Positions 1-8,593 of a stretch of 16,101 nucleotides of DNA are shown one piece after another. Position numbers and translations under genes: made by a program. Source of the stretch: Brevundimonas sp. (GTDB lineage: Bacteria > Pseudomonadota > Alphaproteobacteria > Caulobacterales > Caulobacteraceae); assembly GCA_022712235.1 (NCBI GenBank), contig JALAGW010000116.1:1-16101 (forward strand), written 5' to 3'. Below the pieces are notes generated by a model. The model made no database searches. It saw only the letters and a program-made list of their open reading frames with translations, and was not told the origin of the DNA. Each line of letters begins with the position of its first letter. Position 1 is the stretch's first letter.

Positions 1-362
1 ATGTTCAGTCCGGGATGCGCCGCCAGAAGGCCGGGCAGGGCGGGGGCCAGGACGGCGCCGCCAAAGCCTTCCGAGGCGCTGATACGCACGGTGCCGGCGA
101 TCAGGTCGGGCCGCGTCACGCGCTCGGCGGCCTCCATGGCGCTTTCGGCGTCCAGCGCCGTCTCCAGCAGTTGCGCCCCCGCCGCCGTCAGCAGCAGGCC
201 CGAGGCCGAGCGCACCACCAGGGTCGACTTCAGCGCCGTTTCCAGCCGGGCCACGCGTCGGCCCACCGTGGCCGCGTCGATGCCCAGCCTTTGCGCCGCC
301 GTGGCCAGCGAGCCGGCCCGCGCGGCGGCGATGAAGATGCGAACGTCGTCCCAGTCGAACAT
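1..362 (-). CDS. LysR-family transcriptional regulator (3' end cut by window edge)
   Basis: About 120 N-terminal residues are present; the C-terminal effector domain lies beyond position 1. The protein opens MFDWDDVRIFIAAARAGS, followed by a winged helix-turn-helix (about residues 5-62) with the typical recognition segment AATVGRRVARLE. After a helical linker, the start of the effector-binding domain is visible (TVRISASEGFGGAVLAPALP). These features are diagnostic of LysR-type regulators. The ATG at 360-362 gives the conserved family N terminus, but no good Shine-Dalgarno sequence precedes it. The gene is divergent from mmsA with about 100 bp between starts, the classical arrangement for a LysR regulator of its neighbour, so control of mmsA is inferred. 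TGCA repeats begin immediately upstream of the start codon, which suggests autoregulation. The inducer is unknown. Confidence 0.85.
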   Translation of the reverse strand, partial: MFDWDDVRIFIAAARAGSLATAAQRLGIDAATVGRRVARLETALKSTLVVRSASGLLLTAAGAQLLETALDAESAMEAAERVTRPDLIAGTVRISASEGFGGAVLAPALPGLLAAHPGLN

Positions 363-398
363 TGCAGGAATGCACAGCATAGGATGCAAGATTGCAAT
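361..398. promoter_or_regulatory. Phased TGCA array in the LysR/mmsA divergent spacer, candidate operator
   Basis: TGCA occurs at 363, 371, 385 and 393. This makes two TGCA-N4-TGCA units exactly 22 bp (two helical turns) apart. The right unit contains the inverted repeat TGCAAGATTGCA (385-396) and the palindrome ATTGCAAT (391-398). LysR-type proteins bind as tetramers to two sites spaced in this way, so this is a plausible operator for the divergent regulator. The assignment is inference; no clear -10/-35 pair was recognised. Confidence 0.5.
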
Positions 399-465
399 GG
401 GTGGTTCGGCCTCCTTCTGCTAGGCCATGATGAAACGAACAACGACATCACAGGGAAACGCCTCC

Positions 466-1968
466 ATGCGCGACATTCGCCACTTCATCGACGGTGCGGC
501 CTTCGACGGCGCATCGGGCCGTTTCGGCGACGTGTTCAACCCCAACACCGGCGAGGTTCAGGCCCGCGTCCAACTGGCGACCCCGTCGGAACTGGATCGC
601 GCGGTCCAGGCCGCCCAGGCCGCCTTCGAGGGCTGGGCCAGCACAAACCCACAGCGCCGCGCCCGCGTCATGTTCGAGTTCAAGCGCCTGGTCGAGGCGA
701 ACATGAACGAGCTGGCCGAGCTGCTGTCCTCGGAACATGGCAAGGTCATCGCCGACTCCAAGGGCGACATCCAGCGCGGCCTTGAGGTCATCGAGTTCGC
801 CTGCGGCATCCCCCACGCGCTGAAGGGCGAATACACTCAAGGCGCCGGCCCCGGCATCGACGTCTATTCCATGCGTCAGCCGCTGGGCGTGGTGGCGGGC
901 ATCACCCCGTTCAACTTCCCCGGCATGATCCCGATGTGGATGTTCGGCATGGCGATCGCCGCCGGCAACACCTTCATCCTGAAGCCATCCGAGCGTGATC
1001 CGTCCCTGCCGGTGCGTCTGGGCGAGCTGATGATGGAAGCCGGCGCGCCCAAGGGCGTGCTGAACGTGGTCCACGGCGACAAGGTGGCGGTCGACGCCAT
1101 CCTGACCCACCCCGACATCCACGCCGTCAGCTTCGTCGGCTCGTCCGACATCGCCCACTACGTCTATCAGATGGGCGCCCAGCACGGGAAACGCGTCCAG
1201 GCCATGGGCGGCGCCAAGAACCACGGCATCGTCCTGCCCGACGCCGACATGGATCAGGTGATCAAGGACCTTACCGGCGCGGCCTATGGCTCGGCCGGCG
1301 AGCGCTGCATGGCCCTGCCGGTCGTGGTGCCGGTCGGCCAGCGCACCGCCGATGAACTGCGCGAGCGTCTGGTCTCGGAAATCCCGAACCTGCGCGTCGG
1401 CGTCTCGACCGACGCCGAGGCCCACTACGGCCCGGTCGTCACCCAGACCCACAAGGACAAGGTGCTGGGCTGGATCAACAAGGGCGTCGAGGAAGGCGCC
1501 GAGCTGGTCGTCGACGGCCGCGAGTTCAGCCTGCAGGGCCACGAGAAGGGCTTCTTCATCGGCCCGTCGCTGTTCGACCACGTCAAGCCGGAGATGGAAT
1601 CCTACAAGGAAGAGATCTTCGGTCCCGTGCTGCAGATCATGCGCGCCGCCAGCTTCGAGGAGGCCCTGAGCCTGCCCAGCAAGCACCAGTACGGCAACGG
1701 CGTCGCCATCTTCACCCAGAACGGCCGCGCGGCTCGCGATTTCGCCGCCCGCGTCAACGTCGGCATGGTCGGCATCAACGTGCCGATCCCGGTGCCGGTG
1801 GCCTATCACTCGTTCGGCGGCTGGAAGCGTTCGGCCTTCGGCGACATCAACCAGCACGGCATGGAAGGCCTGCGCTTCTGGACCAAGACCAAGACCGTCA
1901 CGGCCCGCTGGCCCGACAGCGCGCTGGAGCACGCCGCCAGCTCCTTCGTCATCCCGACGATGGGGTAA
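466..1968 (+). CDS. mmsA: CoA-acylating methylmalonate-semialdehyde dehydrogenase
   Basis: This is a 500-residue aldehyde dehydrogenase superfamily protein of the usual MmsA length. It oxidises methylmalonate semialdehyde (from valine and thymine) with NAD+ and CoA, releasing CO2 and giving propionyl-CoA; malonate semialdehyde similarly gives acetyl-CoA. Visible motifs are the oxyanion asparagine in ITPFNFPG (about N150), the cofactor segment FILKPSERDPS, the glycine motif SFVGSSDIA, the MmsA-type MGGAKNH segment where ordinary dehydrogenases carry a general-base Glu, the catalytic cysteine in GERCMA (about C281), and EEIFGPVLQI. The ATG at 466 gives the conserved start MRDIRHFIDG and has AGGGA nine bases upstream. 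An in-frame ATG at 427 would add 13 unlikely residues. The gene is divergent from the LysR gene and convergent with the ScfR gene. Its product feeds the Pcc/Mut operon further right. Confidence 0.93.
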   Translation: MRDIRHFIDGAAFDGASGRFGDVFNPNTGEVQARVQLATPSELDRAVQAAQAAFEGWASTNPQRRARVMFEFKRLVEANMNELAELLSSEHGKVIADSKGDIQRGLEVIEFACGIPHALKGEYTQGAGPGIDVYSMRQPLGVVAGITPFNFPGMIPMWMFGMAIAAGNTFILKPSERDPSLPVRLGELMMEAGAPKGVLNVVHGDKVAVDAILTHPDIHAVSFVGSSDIAHYVYQMGAQHGKRVQAMGGAKNHGIVLPDADMDQVIKDLTGAAYGSAGERCMALPVVVPVGQRTADELRERLVSEIPNLRVGVSTDAEAHYGPVVTQTHKDKVLGWINKGVEEGAELVVDGREFSLQGHEKGFFIGPSLFDHVKPEMESYKEEIFGPVLQIMRAASFEEALSLPSKHQYGNGVAIFTQNGRAARDFAARVNVGMVGINVPIPVPVAYHSFGGWKRSAFGDINQHGMEGLRFWTKTKTVTARWPDSALEHAASSFVIPTMG

Positions 1969-1976
1969 AGGTCTTT

Positions 1977-2110
1977 CCTCCCTGTTCGCGGAGCGAATGG
2001 GGAGGTGGATCGGCGGCGTAGCCGACGAGACGGAGGGGGCGACTCCACGTCGAGCGTCTGTGCCGCCCCCTCCACCACTTCGTGGTCCCCCTCCCCATTG
2101 CATGGGGAGG
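1977..2110. repeat. Intergenic hairpin-rich repeat between convergent mmsA and scfR
   Basis: Nested inverted repeats fill the gap. CCTCCC/GGGAGG (1977-1982 with 2000-2005) encloses TTCGC/GCGAA (1985-1989 with 1993-1997). GGAGGGGGCG (2032-2041) pairs perfectly with 2064-2073. AATGGGGAGG (1996-2005) pairs with CCTCCCCATT (2090-2099). CCTCCCCAT/ATGGGGAGG (2090-2098 with 2102-2110) forms a perfect 9-bp stem with a 3-base loop. From memory this resembles dispersed intergenic repeats common in Caulobacterales genomes. It may also stop transcription from both sides, though no U-tract is present. Confidence 0.7.
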
Positions 2111-2123
2111 AGAAGCGCAGGCT

Positions 2124-3545
2124 TCAGCTCAGCGTATAGGGAATGACCCCCCGCTCATGGTCCGGAACCCGCAGGGTCCGGTCGATGGGCGGGAAGGCCC
2201 GTTGGGCGCAGTCAGTGCGCTCGCAGATGCGGCAGCTGACGCCCATGCGCGTGGGCGGGCCGTTCAGATCGAGGCCCGCGGCATAGACAAGCTGATCCGC
2301 ATGCTCGATCTCGCAGCCGAGGCCGAGCGCATAGCGGCGGTCGGGCTCCAGATATGACCCGCCCGGTTTGGACACGCTCTTTGCGATGCAGATGTAGCGC
2401 GAACCGTCGGGCATCTCCGACAGGTTGACCAGGATGCGGTCCGGCGCGCCAAAGGCCTCGTGCACGTTCCACAGGGGGCAGGCGCCGCCGAAGCGGGCGA
2501 ACTGGAAGCGGGTGGCGCTGTGCCGCTTGGTGATGTTCCCGGCCATGTCCACCCGCGCGAAATAGAAGGGCACGCCGCGCCAGCCGGGCCGCTGCAGGGT
2601 GCTGAGTCGGTGACAGACCTGCTCGAAGCTGACGTGGAAGCGGTTGCGCAGCCGGTCCACGTCGTGCCGCAGCTCACGCGCCGCCTCGAGGAAGCGGCGA
2701 TAGGGCAGCAGCAAAGCGCCCGCCGCATAGTTGGCCAGACCCACCCGACAGACGTCGCGCGCGGCGGGGATGTCGAAGGCCGCGCGGTCCAGCTCGTGCT
2801 CGATCAGGTCGTGGAAACGCAGCAGCACCAGCTGGTGCGCCATCAGGAAGGAGCGCGTCGCGCCGGGCAGGCTGGCGTCGACATAGAGGATGCGCGCCGC
2901 CGGATCGAAGCGCCGCATGGCCCCGCGCCCTTCGCCGGTGGCCAGCCGCACGCCGCACAGGTCGTTGAGCGCCGCCTCCAGATCGCGCTCCGGGTGGCCG
3001 CCCGCGCCGAGGCCCAGCTGCTCGGCCAGCGCCTCCGCCGCCTTATCCAGAATGTCGATGTAGTTGTCGCGATCGTGGATGAAGTCGCGCACGGCCTCAT
3101 ACGGCAGGGTGGGGGTCTGGGCGGGGGACCCTTGCGCCCGCTCGTCGCGGCCCAGGGTCTCGTTCAGGGTCTTCAGCCGCTCGTCGAGGCGGCGATAATC
3201 CTGATGCAGGGCCAGGAACTGTCGCGCCAGCCGCGGCGTGGTCGTCACCGCCTGCTTCAGCTCGACGGGCGAGGGCGCCTCGGCGTGACCGGCCACGTCG
3301 GTGACGGCCTCGCGCAGGTCGGCGATCAGGCGGGCGTCGCCGTCCAGGTCGAACAGGCTGGCGTCCACGTCGAAGGCCCGCGTCAGGGCGATCAGAACCC
3401 GCGCCGTCGCCGGGCGTTGATTGGTCTCGATCTGCGACAGGTAGCTGGGCGACAGGGCCAGCCGCCCGGCGCAGGCTTCCAGCGTCCAGCCGCGCGCCTC
3501 GCGCAGCTTGCGCACCTTGGCCCCGAGATAGAGTTTTTCCGCCAT
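2124..3545 (-). CDS. pccR: ScfR-family XRE regulator (PccR-like short-chain acyl-CoA sensor)
   Basis: The 473-residue protein has an XRE helix-turn-helix at about 8-60 (recognition segment SPSYLSQIETNQRPA), an IrrE-like middle region and a C-terminal ScfR domain (former DUF2083) ending with CRICERTDCAQRAFPP. Known relatives are Rhodobacter PccR, which controls propionyl-CoA assimilation, and actinobacterial RamB. They sense short-chain acyl-CoAs and bind TTTGCAAA-type DNA. The metallopeptidase HExxH of IrrE proteins is replaced by HQLVL (237-241), so protease activity is unlikely. Cys438, Cys441 and Cys446 form a CxxCx4C cluster. The chosen ATG (3543-3545) gives the family start MAEKLYLGAK but lacks a Shine-Dalgarno sequence. 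A GTG at 3588-3590, preceded by AAGGGG, would add 15 residues. The gene is divergent from pccB, so control of that operon and autoregulation are inferred; the symbol is by analogy. Confidence 0.88.
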   Translation of the reverse strand: MAEKLYLGAKVRKLREARGWTLEACAGRLALSPSYLSQIETNQRPATARVLIALTRAFDVDASLFDLDGDARLIADLREAVTDVAGHAEAPSPVELKQAVTTTPRLARQFLALHQDYRRLDERLKTLNETLGRDERAQGSPAQTPTLPYEAVRDFIHDRDNYIDILDKAAEALAEQLGLGAGGHPERDLEAALNDLCGVRLATGEGRGAMRRFDPAARILYVDASLPGATRSFLMAHQLVLLRFHDLIEHELDRAAFDIPAARDVCRVGLANYAAGALLLPYRRFLEAARELRHDVDRLRNRFHVSFEQVCHRLSTLQRPGWRGVPFYFARVDMAGNITKRHSATRFQFARFGGACPLWNVHEAFGAPDRILVNLSEMPDGSRYICIAKSVSKPGGSYLEPDRRYALGLGCEIEHADQLVYAAGLDLNGPPTRMGVSCRICERTDCAQRAFPPIDRTLRVPDHERGVIPYTLS

Positions 3546-3560
3546 CGCAACTTTGCAAAA
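3544..3560. promoter_or_regulatory. ScfR operator A, overlapping the scfR start codon
   Basis: ATCGCAACTTTGCAAAA contains the palindrome TTTGCAAA (3552-3559). It is an exact reverse complement of the site at 3600-3616. It also matches 11 of 13 positions of the RamB consensus (AA/GAACTTTGCAAA, recalled from the literature), and RamB belongs to the same family as the adjacent regulator. Because it overlaps the ATG of the regulator gene, binding here would repress it. Protein binding is inferred. Confidence 0.72.
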
Positions 3561-3599
3561 CAGCCCGTCGACCTTGGCAGGCTTACGCACTTACGCCCC

Positions 3600-3616
3600 T
3601 TTTGCAAAGTTGCGAT
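3600..3616. promoter_or_regulatory. ScfR operator B, pccB side
   Basis: TTTTGCAAAGTTGCGAT is the perfect 17-bp inverted copy of operator A, lying 61 bp upstream of the pccB start. It carries the TTTGCAAA core (3601-3608). From memory, Rhodobacter PccR recognises TTTGCAAA cores. The placement suits control of the pccBA-mutAB-mce operon, whether by activation or repression. Confidence 0.72.
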
Positions 3617-3621
3617 TGCCT

Positions 3622-3629
3622 TTTTGCAA
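3622..3629. promoter_or_regulatory. Third TTTGCAA-type half-site upstream of pccB
   Basis: TTTTGCAA has its GC centre exactly 22 bp from that of operator B (3604/3605 and 3626/3627), on the same face of the helix. TTGC starts at 3602, 3610, 3616 and 3624 (steps of 8, 6 and 8), so B and this site form one phased array. The pccB side therefore has more sites than the regulator side. Confidence 0.5.
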
Positions 3630-3638
3630 CGAAGCGGC

Positions 3639-3652
3639 TTGGTGATCACCAA
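3639..3652. promoter_or_regulatory. 14-bp perfect palindrome in the pccB leader
   Basis: TTGGTGATCACCAA is fully self-complementary. It lies between the ScfR-type sites and the pccB Shine-Dalgarno sequence (AGGGAG, 3660-3665). Its TGGT-N4-ACCA form resembles operators of FadR/GntR-type regulators, although classic PdhR sites have a 3-base spacer. It could be a second operator or a short mRNA hairpin. No such regulator is in the window. Confidence 0.5.
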
Positions 3653-3676
3653 AGATTTCAGGGAGTCGCCCAAACC

Positions 3677-5212
<1,536 letters not shown>

Positions 5213-5221
5213 GGCCCAGAA

Positions 5222-7210
<1,989 letters not shown>

Positions 7211-8593
7211 ATGACGACCTTTCCCACGCCGACGCCGCTGGAATGGCGGGAACAGGCCGAGAAGGCGCTGAAGGGGCGGGCGATCGAAAGCCTGCTGCAC
7301 CTCGACGCCGACGGCCTGATCATCCGGCCGCTCTACGCCGACGCAACCGGGGTGCAGGCGCTGCGCGCGCCGCGCACCACGGACGCCGAGGGGCGGGCGT
7401 GGGACCTGCGCACTCTGGTCGAGGGCGACGAGGCGGCGGCGATCAAGGCCGCCGTCCTGACCGACCTTGAAAACGGCGCCGCCTCGGTGGTGCTGAAGGG
7501 CGCGTTCACGACCGACGAGGCGGCGCTGGCCGCCGCGCTCGACGGCGTGGCTCTGGAACTGGCGCCGGTGGCGCTGGACGCGGGCCTTGACGGGGTGAAG
7601 GCCGCCGAGGCCCTGTCGGCCGTGGCCAAGGGCTCGCCCCGCGCCCAGCTGCAATTCCACCTCGACCCCATCTCGGCCTATGCCGAGACCGCTGAAGGCG
7701 ACATCGACGCCGCCGTGACCGAGGCTGCCGAGGTCGCCGCGCGTCTGGCCCCGACCTATCCCGAGGCCAGGCTCTTCCTCGCCTCGGGCCGCGTGGTGCA
7801 CGAGGCGGGCGGCTCGGCGGGGCAGGAACTGGCCTTCGCCGCCGCCAGCGCCGTCGCCTACGTCAAGGCCGCCGTTCTGGCCGGTCTGACGACCGAACAG
7901 GCGCTGAAGGGCGTGGTTCTGGGCGTCTCGGTCGACGCTGAGTATTTCGACGCCTTGGCCAAGGTCCGGGCCATGCGCCTGATCTGGGCCAGCGTCAGCA
8001 AGGCCTTCGGCCGTGAAACCCCGGCCGTCATCGAGGCGCGCTCGTCGCGGCGGATGCTGTCGGCGCGCGATCCCTGGCCCAACCTGCTGCGCCTGACCGC
8101 CGCCGGGTTCGCCGGGGCTGTCGGCGGCGCCGACGTGGTGGTGCTGGACGGCTTTACCCGCGCCGAGGGCCGTCCCGACGCCTTCGCCCGCCGTCAGGCC
8201 CGCAACACCCAGCTGGTGCTGATGGAAGAGGCCAATCTGGGCCGGGTCGACGATCCCGCCGCCGGCTCCTGGTTCCTGGACAGCCGCACCCGCGATCTGG
8301 CCGAGGCCGGCTGGAAGGCGTTTCAGTCGATCGAAGCCGAAGGCGGCGTGGTCGACGCCCTGAAACACCACCTGATCCAGCCGCGCGTCGAACGCGCGCG
8401 CGGTCAGCTGGAAGCCGCGCTGAAGGACGGCGCCCGCCACATGGTCGGCGTCACCAAATACATCGATCCCGATCCGCGCCCCGCGCCGGTCGAGGCTGCC
8501 GATCCCGTTGATGCGCCGCTGCGCCACGGCGCCCTGACCCCTGTGCGGTTCGCAGCGCCCTTTGAAGTTGCGTCCGAGGAGGCCGCCCAATGA
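7211..8593 (+). CDS. mutA: Methylmalonyl-CoA mutase small (beta) subunit, lacking the cobalamin-like domain
   Basis: The 460-residue protein belongs to the small-subunit branch of the mutase family and is the structural partner of MutB. The TIM-barrel fold is recognisable by alignment with MutB: SGRVVHEAGGSAGQEL matches SGYHMQEAGASAEIEL of MutB, and RNTQLVLMEEANLGRVDDPAAGSW matches RNTQILLQMETGLTRTIDPWGGSY. The catalytic His of the large subunit is Val195 here, so it should be non-catalytic. Known small subunits (Propionibacterium, Streptomyces) have about 615-640 residues with a degenerate C-terminal B12-type domain. This one stops about 35-40 residues after the barrel, with a Pro/Ala-rich tail. 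The end is not a frameshift artefact, since the TGA overlaps the mutB ATG (ATGA). The ATG abuts the pccA stop, with GGAG nine bases upstream. Confidence 0.9.
   Translation: MTTFPTPTPLEWREQAEKALKGRAIESLLHLDADGLIIRPLYADATGVQALRAPRTTDAEGRAWDLRTLVEGDEAAAIKAAVLTDLENGAASVVLKGAFTTDEAALAAALDGVALELAPVALDAGLDGVKAAEALSAVAKGSPRAQLQFHLDPISAYAETAEGDIDAAVTEAAEVAARLAPTYPEARLFLASGRVVHEAGGSAGQELAFAAASAVAYVKAAVLAGLTTEQALKGVVLGVSVDAEYFDALAKVRAMRLIWASVSKAFGRETPAVIEARSSRRMLSARDPWPNLLRLTAAGFAGAVGGADVVVLDGFTRAEGRPDAFARRQARNTQLVLMEEANLGRVDDPAAGSWFLDSRTRDLAEAGWKAFQSIEAEGGVVDALKHHLIQPRVERARGQLEAALKDGARHMVGVTKYIDPDPRPAPVEAADPVDAPLRHGALTPVRFAAPFEVASEEAAQ

Noticed and set aside
427..465. Upstream in-frame ATG for mmsA
   Set aside because: It adds a Thr/Ser-rich stretch not expected in MmsA. 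The ATG at 466 has a better ribosome site and gives the conserved N terminus.
448..2103. A 551-codon minus-strand open frame opposite mmsA
   Set aside because: Antisense shadow with biased composition; it also runs into the hairpin repeat after mmsA.
3602..3676. Upstream TTG start for pccB
   Set aside because: It would make the operator array and palindrome coding. The ATG at 3677 has a good ribosome site and gives the family start.
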